Below are positions 48,834 to 59,287 of a stretch of 64,000 bases of DNA, in pieces. Below the pieces are notes generated by a model. The model ran no database searches and was not told the DNA's origin. It saw nothing but the letters and a program-made list of their open reading frames with translations. This DNA is from Typhlomys cinereus (lineage: Eukaryota > Chordata > Mammalia > Rodentia > Platacanthomyidae): assembly GCA_023101885.1 (NCBI GenBank), contig JALPQD010000819.1:1-64000 (forward strand), in the 5' to 3' direction. The translations under genes and the position numbers were made by a program. Each line of letters starts with the position of its first letter. The first letter of the stretch is position 1.

Positions 48834-49246
48834 GGGCTCCCTTCCCTCCACTCCGCTACTCGGGACGCACACACGCAGTCCAGCCAGGCCTCACCGCGAC
48901 CTACATAAGCTCCGTCCCCGCCCACCCCCAGAACCCCAGGCCGCCCAAGGGATCCAGCTCCTCCCACCATCCAGCCAGAGCCGTGCGGGCAGAGTCTGGG
49001 AGGAGGAGAGGGTACCCCCTTTTGCCCTGGGCCCCGCCCCCAGGTCCCCCAAGTTTAAATAGCGCACGCCGATGCCCCATCCTTCCTTCCCCCACTCCGC
49101 CGCCAGGAACACGTGCAGTCCAGCCTGGATCCACCTCGACCTAAGTAAGCTCCTCCTCCGCCCAACCCCAAAACCCCAGGCCAAATAATTCAGTTTAGTG
49201 AAAAACACACAGAAATTGAAAGAAGATCTTAAGAGTTAAAGTGACA
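48834..49246 (+). promoter_or_regulatory. L1 5' UTR with two tandem monomers
   Basis: Two related units start near 48848 ('ccactccgctactcgggacg') and 49087 ('ccactccgccgccaggaaca'), about 240 bp apart, each with 'gcagtccagcc' and a run ending 'aaccccaggcc'. The second has 'cctaagtaagctcctc', the first 'cctacataagctcc', so the splice-donor-like motif is better in the ORF1-proximal unit. GC-rich and CpG-containing, in the position of the L1 internal promoter. Confidence 0.8.
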
Positions 49247-50310
49247 ATGCCAAAGTCAAAGTGCAAATCCATGAGAAACAACACTCAAGAAAACAAATCT
49301 CCCACTGAAGGAATTAATCCCATAATGTTAGACTCCAACCAGAACAAACCCATGGAAAATGGCCAAGAAAGCCTGACCCAGGATAACGACCTTCAAAATA
49401 TGATCATTACCATGTTCAATAGTATGAAAGAGGAAATCCGGGAGGAATTACATAATCGAATCAATCGCTTTGAAGAGGAACACAACAGACATCTGGAGGA
49501 GTTGAGAAAAACAGTGCAAGAAACAAAAACTGGCATAGAGCAGTTAAAGCAGACTCAAGCAGAATTTAAAACTGAGCTAAAAGATAAGTTATCTTCAACC
49601 CAGAACTCCACAGAGAGTCTTATCAGCAGAACTAACAAAGCAGAAAACAGAATTTCAGATCTTGAAGATAAAGTGGGAGTATTAACCAGCTCAATGGAAG
49701 AGGTTGTTAAAGCCAAAAAGATACTTGAGAGAAATATTCAAGAGATATGGGATACCCTGAAGAAGCCTAACATGTGTATTCATGGAATACCAGAGCAAAA
49801 ATCCCAAAATACCACCCTGAGGAAATTTTTCAAAGGATCATCAAGGAAAACTTTCCTCATCTAAAAAAAGAGAGGCCCATACATATACAAGAGGCATTCC
49901 CCACCTCAAACAGACATGACCAAAACAGAAGCTCACCACGGCAAATAATAACCATAACACTCCACATTCAAGATAAAGAACTGGTGCTGAGAGCTTCAAG
50001 GGAGAAAAAACAAGTCACTTTTAAAGGTAAACCTATTAAAATAACAAATGATTTCTCAATGGAAACACTAAAAGCAAGAAGAGCTTGGAGAGACATACTT
50101 CAAGTATTGAATGAGCAAAAACGTAAACCCAGGCTGATTTACCCTGCAAAACTATCAGTCATGATCGAGGGAGAAAGAAAAATCTTCCAGCACAAAGACA
50201 ACTTGAAGGGATACATGTCCACCAAACCAGGCCTTCAAAAAATGCTAGAAATGATACTCAAGCGTGAAGAAAAAAACAGGCATATCCAGGAGAACAGAAG
50301 GCAAGTATAA
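49247..50310 (+). pseudogene. L1 ORF1: L1 ORF1 (RNA-binding chaperone), one frameshift
   Basis: ORF1p trimerises through a coiled coil and binds L1 RNA. The first ATG of the frame is at 49247; two codons upstream other copies have ATG, here GTG (49241). About 190 residues read openly, with a basic N-terminus and heptads over roughly 49400-49750 ('NRINRFEEEHNRHLEELRKT'). A single-base change of frame near 49815 separates this from the RRM and C-terminal domain, which read in the next frame to 50310 ('PAKLSVMIEGERKIF'). Confidence 0.92.
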
Positions 50311-50360
50311 CACCATTAGAAGTGAAGCAATATACTTATAAAAACTACTAAACATAATAA

Positions 50361-53300
50361 ATGTCTGGAATTAAAAATAGTTTCTCCATAATAACACTAA
50401 ATATTAATGGAATTAACTCACCGATCAAGAGACACAGATTACAAATTTGGATTAAAAATCACAATCCATCAATCTGCTGTCTGCAGGAAACCCATCTCAC
50501 CACAAAAGATAGGCATGCCCTAAAAAAAAAAGGCTGGTCAACAATTCTACAAGCTAATGGAAGCAGAAAACAGGCAGGGGTAGCCATTATGATATCAGAC
50601 AAAGTGGACTTCAAACCAAAGAAAATTGTAAGAGACAAGGATGGATACTACATTTTAGTCACAGGTACAATTCACCAGGAACACTTCACAATACTGAACA
50701 TATATGCACCCAATACAGGCCCCTCCACATTCATTAAGAAAACCCTACAGCGTCTAAAGCAAGAAATCAACCCCCAAACGATAATTCTTCGGGACTTCAA
50801 CACCGCCCTCTCAACATGGGATAGATCAACAGGTCAAAAGCTTAACAGAGACACTTTGGACCTTAATCAAACCCATAAAGAAATGGACCTTACAGATCTC
50901 TATCGAACTTTTCACCCACACACCAAAGAATACACATTTTTCTCAGCAGCACACGGAACTTTCTCCAAAATAGATCACATACTGGGCCACAAAACGAATC
51001 TACACATATACAAAAAAGTTGAAATTCTAACCTGTGCCCTGTCAGACCACCACAGCCTAAACCTGGACATCCACAACACAACAAACAAGAGAAAATACAC
51101 TAACTCCTGGAAACTTAACAATATGATGCTGAATGAGAACTGGATTCAGGAAGAAATTACAAAGGATATTCAAGATTTCCTGAAAGTGAATGATAATGAA
51201 AATACAACTTATCAAAATCTCTGGGACACAATGAAAATTGTTCTAAGAGGTAAGTTCATAGCTCTTAATGCCTACATCAAAAAATGGAAACATCAGAAAT
51301 AAGCAACTTAACAATGCAGCTTAAAGCTTTAGAGAAACTAGAGCAATCTGATCCCAAAAGTAGTAGAAGAGAGTAGATTAGCAAAATCAGGGGAGAAATA
51401 TCTGAAATAGAGATTAAGAAAACTATAGAAAAAAATCAACTAGTCAAAATGCTGATTCTTTGAAAAAATCAATAAGATTGATACACCCATAGCCTAATTA
51501 ACCAAAAGCAAGAGAGAGAAAACCCAAAATAACAAAATTAGAAATGAACATGGAGAAATCACTACTGATACCCAAGAAATCCAGAGAATTATAACATCGT
51601 ATTTCAAAAAATTATACTCTGTGAAGGTTGATAACACAAGAGAGATGGATGAATTTTTAAGTAACACAAATTACCTAAATTGAATCAGGAAGTGGTGAAT
51701 CATTTAAATAGTCCTATAACATATAAGGAAATTGAGGAAGTAATCTCGAATCTTCCCACCAAAAAATGTCCTGGACCAGATGGATTCAGAACAGAGTTCT
51801 ATCAGACATTTAAGGAATTAATAACACCAATACTCCTTAAACTGTTCCATCAAATAGCAAAGGAACACTACCAAATTCCTTCTATGAAGCTAATATCGTT
51901 TTAATCCCAAAACCTAATAAAGATTCACTTAAAAAAGAAAACTATAGGGCAATATCTCTGATGAACACAGACGCAAAGATTCTCAACAAAGTCTTAGCAA
52001 ATCAGATTCAAAAACATATTAAAAATATCATTCACGGGGACCAAGTAGGCTTCATCCCCGGCACACAAGGTTGGTTCAACATACGCAAATCAATAAATAT
52101 AATTCATCATGTAAACCAGTCCAAAGTCCAAGACCACATGATACTCTCGATAGATGCAGAAAAAGCTTTTGACAAGATCCAACAGCCTTTTATGATCAAA
52201 ACGCTAGAGACAGTAGGAATGGAAGGAACCTTTATCAATATAATAAAAGCTATATACAACAAGCCCACAGCAAGGATTATGCTCAATGGGGAACAATTGG
52301 AAGCATTCCCACTTCGATCAGGAACTAGACAAGGCTGTCCACTCTCACCACTTCTATTCAATATTGTACTTGAAGTCTTAGCTGAAGCCATAAGACAAGA
52401 AAGGGACATAAGAGGGATTCAAATCGGCAAGGAAGAAGTCAAACTATCCCTATTTGCAGATGACATGATCTTATACCTGAGTGATCCCAAAATCTCCACC
52501 GGAAGCTCCTGGAACTAATTGAGAAGTTCAGCAGGGTAACAAGATACAAAATAAATGTGCAAAAATCAGAGGCCTTCCTATATGCCCAGAATGAAAGAAG
52601 TGAAAAAGCCTTGAGAGAAACCATGCCATTTACTATAGCCCCTAAAAAAATGAAATACCTTCGTAGAAACCTAACCAAGGAGGTAAAAGACCTTTAAAAT
52701 GAAAACTTTAAAACCCTAAAGAAAGAAATAGCAGAAGATACCAGAAGGGGGAAAGACCTCCCATGTTCCTGGATTGGCAGAATCAACATTGTAAAAATGA
52801 CCATCCTACCAAACGCAATATACAAATTCAAGGCTGGAGAGGTGGCACAGGGGTTAAGCCTCCGCCTTGCAGGCGGAAGGTCCTGAGTTCGGATCCCAGA
52901 TCCCACGTATAGACGCCAGGCAGAAGAGGGGTGGCCTGCACTTCTGGACCTGGTAGGGCGGAGCTTGTGAATCCCAGGGCAGAAGGAGGTGGAGGCGTCC
53001 ATGGTGGTTCGCAAATTCGTCCGTGGTTCTACACATACACAGACACACACACGCGCGCACATACACACGCACATGCACACACTTGAATAAATAATAAAAA
53101 AAAATTTTTTAAAAAATATATATATACAAATTCAATGCTATATCAATTAAAATCCCAAAGCAATTCTTCAAAGCAGTTGACCAAACAATCTCAAAATTCA
53201 TATGGAGGCACAAAAGACCCAGGATAGCAAAGACAATCCTGAGTAACAAAAACAATGCTGGAGGTGTCACCATACCAAACCTTAGTCTATACTACAAATC

Positions 53301-54483
53301 CATAATTGTAAAAACAGCCTGGTACTGGCTCCAAAATAGACACACGGATCAATGGATAAGGATTGAAGACCCAGATATAAGCCCACAAAATTATAGCCAT
53401 TTGGTCTTTGACAAAAAGGCCCAAAGAATCCAATGGAAAAAGAACAGCATCTTCAACAAATGGTGCTGCCAAAACTGGATCTCCAAATGCAGAAGATTAA
53501 AGCTGGACCCGTACTTGTCACCATGTACAAGACTTAATTCCAAATGGATCAAGGACCTTGATATCAGGCCAGAGACTATAGAAACCATAGTTGAAAGGAT
53601 AGGGAACTCCCTCGAGCTGATTGGGCTAGGCCAACACTTCCTAAACAGACATCCAATGGCACAGTCACTGCTACCAACTCTCAACAGTTGGGATCTTGTG
53701 AAATTAACGAGCTTCTGTTCAGATAAATAGATTGCAACACAAGCTAAAAAGGCAACCCACAGAATGGGAGAAAATCTTCTCGAACCACATATCTGATAGA
53801 GCTCTACTGTCCAGAGTGCACAATGAACTTATAAAACTAAGCACCAAGGAAACCAATGGCCCAATTAAAAAATGGGCCCTGGAATTTAAAAGAAATTTTA
53901 CCAGGGATGAAATTAAAATGTCTAACAAATATCTTAAAAAATGCTACACTTCTTTAGCCATCTGGGAAATGCAGTCAAAACTTCCCTGAGATATCATCTC
54001 ACCCCGCTCAGGATGGCAAAAATCCACAATACAAACAACAACAAATGCTGCAGAGGATGTGGAGAGAGGGGAACTCTGCTACATTGCTGGTGGGAATGCA
54101 GGCTCATACAGCCACTCTGGTGAGCCGTCTGGAGATTCTTAAAGAAATTAAAGATTGAAATGCCATATGATCCTGGGATTCCACTTTTGGGTATAACCCC
54201 CCATACAGCAGAGGTTCACCTTGATAGCACAAGCACGACCATGTTCATAGCAGCACTGTTTACAATAGCAAAGTCATGGAATCAGCCCAAATGTCCAACA
54301 GTTGACGAGTGGATAAGGAAACTGTGGTACATCTATACAATGGAGTACTACTCAGCCATCAAAAATGATGAATTACTGGAATTTGCTGGGAAATGGATGT
54401 CATTAGAAACAACTATATTAAGTGAAGTATCCCAGACCCAGAAAATTAAGCATCGTATGTACTCCCTAATTGGTGGCTCCTAA
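50361..54483 (+). pseudogene. L1 ORF2: L1 ORF2 (endonuclease-reverse transcriptase), broken
   Basis: The first 313 codons are open and hold the endonuclease motifs ('NINGI', 'LQETH', 'NIYAPN', 'SDHH'); the sister copy's 'GDFN' reads 'RDFN' here, so one conserved residue is lost. A one-base deletion near 51290 shifts the frame. Other lesions include an amber codon near 51375 and another at 53728-53730. RT motifs are visible at 51961-52518 ('[13 protein letters not shown]', 'FADD' at about 52450). A SINE at 52832-53121 interrupts the thumb region. The C-terminal part ends at 54483 with 'LIGGS'. Confidence 0.93.
52818..53135 (+). mobile_element. Young B2-superfamily SINE in L1 ORF2
   Basis: Body 52832-53121 with 'ggctggagaggtggcacagg', 'ggtcctgagttcggatccc', a CA/CG alternating run at 53030-53080 and an A/T-rich tail. 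The 14-bp duplication atatacaaattcaa occurs at 52818-52831 and 53122-53135. Confidence 0.95.
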
Positions 54484-55160
54484 TACCAAACCCACCCAGC
54501 CCACCTTGAGACACTCATAGGTAAATTTATGTACTACCTACAGTAATTGCAAGGATTATTAACAGGAAGGATGGGGTTGGAGAGCCACACCAGAAACAAG
54601 GAGAGACGTGACCATGTTACAGTAGAGAAAATAGGCCTCCATCAAGGACTCCAAGAAAGTAATGTGACACCTAGTTAAGTTCACAATTCATTCCTGATCA
54701 TTTACAACTAAGGGGGTATGAACTCACCAGAAGGGGAGGGCATATAGTCCGGCAGATTAAATGTAACCATTTTGCAAATGGGTGATTGACCCCTCCCATT
54801 GCCAAATGCCATATGACCCTGCGATTCCACTTTTGGGTATAAGTATTACATCTATCCTTGAATGTGCTCTTATAATAAGACTCTAGTTTAACAGCTTTCT
54901 GTCTCTGGCCAGGGGGTGACATACAGTGCCCATCACGATGGAGCGAAGGGCATTGCAGGAGCAACAATACTGCAAAAGAAAATCAACGAACCACTATCCA
55001 GAACTTCAGAGACTCTATATCAACCACCTAGAACTAGGCCAGACTAATCTCTCCCCATCCTGAAGCTCAGGGACATTTGCGGAAGAGGGGCGGTAAGAGT
55101 GTAAGAGCAAAAGGATGGGAGGAGCAATGATTTGCAAGATACTCCACACAAGTTAGGGCC
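54484..55160 (+). mobile_element. L1 3' UTR (left part)
   Basis: Collinear with 12092-12715 in the other plus-strand L1. A 39-bp stretch at 54804-54842 is extra and copies ORF2 sequence from 54158-54196. It ends at 'acaagttagggcc', where the MaLR LTR starts. Confidence 0.85.
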
Positions 55161-55517
55161 TGTAATGGTTACTCTTAACTATTGCTGTGAGAAAGCACTC
55201 AAAGTCGATCAACTTAAGGGAGAAAGGGAGGTTTATTCAGCTTACGATTCCAGAGGGAAAGTACAGTCTCTCAAAGCAGAGGTGGCATGGCTGGCTGGCC
55301 AAAGCTGGAGGAGGCTAAGTCACCGCAGACATCTTGGAAGCTGAGAGCTGCAGACTGCTTGCTGCAAAGGCACTCTTCTCCTGGAGGTAAGGTGGGACTA
55401 ATCCACCTCAAGGCCGACCTCTTGTGACTGCCTTCCTCCAGCAAGGCTCTACCTCTCAAGATGCCATGACCTTGCCAAACACATGAGATTGTGGGGGGCA
55501 CATTTCAAACCATGACA
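55161..55517 (-). repeat. Complete ORR1-like MaLR 3' LTR
   Basis: 357 bp, read on the minus strand from 'tgtcatggtttgaaatgtgc' to 'agagtaaccattaca' (TG...CA ends). It includes the aataaa signal and the full U5 that is missing from the 3' LTR at 11244-11544, so this copy inserted as a true LTR element. The left flank 'gggcc' (55156-55160) would be one half of a 5-bp duplication. Confidence 0.85.
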
Positions 55518-56654
55518 TTCCACCCCTGGCCCCCACAGGCTCATTGCCATCTCATTATATAAACCATACTCAGTCCAATGTTAAAAGTCTTCATAGACTA
55601 CAATGGTAGTCCCAACAGTCCAAAAGTCCAAAGTCCAAAGTCTCCTGTAAAATCAAAATACAAGTTACATACTTCTAACATACAATGGCACAGAATAAAC
55701 ATTCCCATTCCAAAAGGAAGGAATGGGGGCATATCCAGGAAAGATCGGTCCATAACAAGATCGAAAACCAGCAGGACAAACTCCAAATCTTGTAGCTCCA
55801 AGTCCAACAAGTAAGCCTCTCCTTGAAATCATCTCAGTTCCAAAGGGCTTTGGTTCTACCCCTCCAATGCAGCTACCCATAGAATACATTGGTCTCTTGA
55901 GCTGACTCCTCCCAGGGTATACAGCTCTCCTTGGCAGGTGTCCCATGTTGTGTCTGGAATCTCTAACATCTTTACTTCTCAATGGCAAACCAGGCTTTAA
56001 CTCCACAGCACAAACTGCCCTTCTTGGGCCTCTAAACTGCAGGCTTCTTGCCTCATGATGCCTGGATTCTGCCAATTTTTGAAATCTTGGAGGAGGACTC
56101 CATGATCTCCTCCCTCTTGCATCACTGATGCCTCTGAAAACAGAACCACGAGGACGACTTTGCCAAGACTGGCCCCCTTGAATCACAGCTGATTCTGCTT
56201 CTCTGCTGACCATGTCTTTCATTCCTGGGCAGTTGCTTGGTAAGAGAAACCAGCTCTTGCTTTGGAACTCCACCCTTCTCCAGTCTTCTGAAAGGATTTG
56301 CATTCTTATGAGTGGGAGCCTTCCTTGAGGATCTTGCCCTCAAGCTAGGGCCTCTCCTATTATCCAAACTGAGAGCAGGCTTTGATTTACAAATGAAGCT
56401 AATCTCTTCAACAGCCATTTTGTTCTCTGCTTCTTCCTGGTTTGACTCTTTAAGTTTAGCATTGTATTTTTCATCATTGAATCTTACAGTTTTTGCTTCT
56501 TCCTGCCTGATTCTTTGCTCTTTTTCATAACTTTGAAGACAACTAAAAAGTAGCCATATCACATTGTCAAGACTACGTTGTTTTGAAATTTCCTCCGCCA
56601 AGCACTCCAGCTTAATTTCAGACAAACTTTCAGGACGAGGGCAAAACTTCACTA
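55518..56654 (-). mobile_element. MaLR internal region, cut by an ERV
   Basis: Collinear, in reverse complement, with about 10128-11243 of the MaLR copy at 9.5-11.6 kb. Homology stops exactly at 56654, where the ERV LTR begins; the missing 5' part should lie beyond the window after the ERV. It includes about 30 bp (near 56365-56395) absent from the other copy. Confidence 0.85.
56122..56654 (-). pseudogene. MaLR internal open frame, second copy
   Basis: About 177 codons of the MaLR interior are open on the minus strand to the stop at 56122; the formal frame extends rightward to 56736 only by running into the ERV LTR. Shared with 9847-10389 are 'CLAEEISKQ', 'NVIWLLFSCLQSYEKEQRI' and 'NQEEAENKMAVEEI'. 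A Lys/Glu-rich helical stretch dominates. A further 212-codon frame in another phase (55665-56303) is Arg/Ser/Pro-rich and probably fortuitous, although it too is largely open in both copies. No recognised domain. Confidence 0.4.
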
Positions 56655-57142
56655 TGTTGGAACCGAAGTCCCTGTTTATCACCCACCCAGACCCTGAGAA
56701 GAACCATGAGGACTGAGAGGTTGCTGCAAGAGGCATAAGGCAAGTTTAATCTGGCTCAGCAGGACTGTCCCTCTTGCAAGCAAGGAAGGAGCAGCCCCGA
56801 CTGAGATAGGGGTAGGGTTTTTATAATGAAAGCAGTCACAGCAAACTCTGGGAACACGGCACACAATAAAGTTAACCACCAAATGTTCTTTTGTTGATAG
56901 CGGTGTCTCTAGGCAGTTGAGTTATGGGGTGATAAAGCTGATCACCAAATGTTCTTTTGCTGATAGCGGAGTCTCTGGGCAGCTCCCGTACCGCCCAGGG
57001 TGGAGGGCGGAATGGCAAGTCCCGCCTGAGATCGCGTAAACAAGGTTGGCACCTTTGGGCTGGCACCAGCAGGAAGTTTTAGAATGCGCGCGGGCGGAGA
57101 GCTAGGTGCTGGGGGAAGGGAAGCCTATCTTAAAGTCCCACA
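56655..57142 (-). repeat. ERV 3' LTR, 488 bp
   Basis: Read on the minus strand, it starts 'tgtgggactttaagataggc' immediately after the polypurine tract. The U3 has a direct repeat of 66-bp spacing (units starting near 56943 and 56877 in plus coordinates, sharing 'caccaaatgttcttttg'), like a duplicated enhancer. A TATA-like 'ttataaaaacc' is at about 56816-56826 and an 'attaaa' polyadenylation variant at 56745-56750. The end is '...ggttccaaca' at 56655. Confidence 0.85.
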
Positions 57143-57154
57143 TTCCCCCCTTTT
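57143..57154 (-). promoter_or_regulatory. Polypurine tract
   Basis: 'aaaaggggggaa' on the minus strand directly abuts the LTR. It would serve as the plus-strand DNA primer in reverse transcription. Confidence 0.9.
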
Positions 57155-57347
57155 GTCTTGTTCATATATTTTAATCTTAAAAGGTGGCTGGGCAGTGGTG
57201 ATCGGATAGTGGGGCCCTGTAAGGGGATTGCGGGTGACAACCGTTCTTTGGCTTCTTCCTGCTGAGAGGGGTCGACGTGGGGGATTTTGAGTAGAGGCCC
57301 GCATCCATCACCTTGCCAGCTGAAAGGAATGAACAGAACAAATATGT
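57155..57347 (-). other. Region between env stop and polypurine tract
   Basis: About 190 bp of untranslated retroviral sequence; no frame or motif seen. Confidence 0.6.
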
Positions 57348-59287
57348 TCATAGAAATCTCTCTTTTTCTTCTACAGTTGAAAATTCATTTGCATACTGTT
57401 GTTTTAAGATCATGACTTGAACAGAATTAAGTCGGTCTCTAATGAAAGCCAAGAGCCTATTTATAATACAAGGGCCGAAAGTTAAAATGAGTATTATGAT
57501 TATTAAGGGGCCCGCTATGGCAGAAAGTAAAGTAGTAAGCCAAGGGGAGGCGGTAAACCATCCTTCAAACCAGCTCTGTAATGCTCTATATTCTTTTTCT
57601 CTGTTCTCTAGTCTCTCCTTTAACTTAGCCATGGCATCACGAATTTCCCCACTATGGTCTATATAGAAACAGCATTGCTCTTTAAGTGCTGCACAAAGTC
57701 CTCCCTCTTCAAGTCGGGTTATAGACTTTTGTAATACCAGCAGATCTTGTGAAATAGCATGTCTTAAATTTTCACATTTAGTTTGTGAAGTTACCAGTCC
57801 AGCTGTTCCTGTTCCTATTCCCGCCAGTACTCCTGCCCCAACTAGTAAGGTGAGGGTAATACTCACAGGTTCACGCTGGAATCTTGTTGGGGCCCTTCCA
57901 AACATATAAGCATCTATTAAGTCCGTCTCAGGATGGTAATAGATTCTGGGAAAGAGCTGGACTAATACACAGAAATTACTAGTTGAATTAAACACAGTTG
58001 TGTGTATACATGGGGTGAGGCCTGTGCTGCAAGCCCACCAGGCATTTTTAGGGGGCACAACATAAGTCCCTATAGTTCGATTTATCCATATGGAAGAGTT
58101 ACAAAGGGGTTGGTATTTGGAGGGAACCGTTCCTATACATAGTCCTTGTCCTGACACTTCTTCTAGGGTAATTTTACCTCCTGTTTCCCATTTACATTGG
58201 TCCTGCGAGTTATTGTAAAATACCAAGTCATTGTAGGCAATTCCCTCGTAGTATGGGGACGCTGCACTCAAACATAACCAACAAGTGTCGGATACTAGCT
58301 CGGGATGGGTTTGATTTAGCAGGCTATATCCTCCTTTAATTAAATTTTTAAACCTCTCTGTCTGGCGAGGAGGAGCTTTATATGGATCTTCTGTAGATGG
58401 GATTAAACTATTAACTTGAGTGGGTTGAGTGGCAGTCTGATTGTCGGTTGGGGCAGCTGTTGTTGTGGGGACCGGTTCTTTAGTTTTTGGTTACTTTTTA
58501 TTCTAGAATTAGTTACAATTTTATTGGGTCCCACTGGTTTATGAACTATTGGTTCTATTTTTAATCTAATAGTAAATATTAATCCCGGGTCTGCTCTGTG
58601 TACATATAATCATAGCCCCCAGGTTTTCCCCGTAATCCAATTACGATCTTGCTTTCCCTTTGTAGTGAAGGTAATGTTTATGTGGCTATAAATTCCATCT
58701 TTGGGATCTGTGAACCTAATTTAGTCATCGTCTTTGGTTGCCCATCCCCCGTTTGTACTGGTCACACATCCCCATTGGGAACAAAAATAAGACTCCGTGC
58801 CACCGCATCCCCAAGTTCTAGGGCCTGGGCAAATATACCATGTGGGATGGTTGTTACAGGGTGGTCGACCTTCTTCGACTCCCTCTAAAATGAGTGTCCT
58901 TTTTTTTTTTTTACTGTAATGGACTATGTTTTGTCTCGGTTTTCCGCGGGTGTCGGTCGTACCGGCCCAGTCATAAGTAGCTAGTTGGCATAGGTCAAAA
59001 GTTAAGTCTGGCCACCAATGCCATAAGGGGGACTCTGATGTGGCCAAGGGATAGGTCTGGTCTTTCCCTGGGTTTGTTATTTCCCAAGTTAGTTTATGGG
59101 GTTGGTGAGGATTAGAGTCTAGGGCCCCATTACTTAGCTGGATTTGGCTTAGCAGTGTCAGCACAACTGCAACGGATGTGAAGCTTAAGAGGGTTGTCAG
59201 TCTTTTGTATGATCCAGCTGTCATCTTTGGGTGGGAGGTGGGCTCTCTTAATGTGAGAGACATGCACCCACGTGGCGATGCCTTCAA
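57348..59287 (-). pseudogene. env: ERV envelope gene, broken
   Basis: Env is the surface/transmembrane glycoprotein. The first frame (59287-58721) starts inside the end of pol. The ATG at 59222-59224 is the one nearest the hydrophobic signal peptide. It covers the N-terminal SU and ends at an ochre codon, 58721-58723. Frames then shift; a second stop lies near 58490. From about 58488 a third frame reads to 57348: a Pro/Thr-rich hinge, the SU CXXC motif 'CWLC' (near 58280), an RxxR site 'RFQR', a fusion-peptide-like 'LVGAGVLAGIGTGTAGL', the CX6CC motif 'CAALKEQCC', a membrane span ('IIIILILTFGPCII') and a tail. The heptad segment just before 'EEGGLCAALK' is shorter than usual by about 17 residues. 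Not functional as it stands. Confidence 0.9.

Larger units (their letters stand above)
48834..55160 (+). mobile_element. L1 with 5' UTR, ORF1, ORF2 and 3' UTR, plus strand
   Basis: This is the most complete L1 in the window: monomeric 5' UTR, ORF1 (49247-50310), spacer of 50 bp, ORF2 (50361-54483) and a 3' UTR that is interrupted at 55160/55161 by an MaLR provirus. The rest of the 3' UTR and its poly(A) tail should lie past the right edge. A SINE sits in ORF2. Point lesions in both ORFs make it inactive. Confidence 0.92.

Noticed and set aside
48799..49208. Frames of 77-106 codons at the start of the plus-strand L1
   Set aside because: GC-rich monomer sequence of the L1 5' UTR on both strands; no domain and no conservation between the two monomers in protein phase.
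55665..56303. 212-codon Arg/Ser/Pro-rich frame in the MaLR interior as a gene
   Set aside because: It overlaps the other MaLR frame in a different phase and lies entirely in repeat DNA; kept only as a remark.
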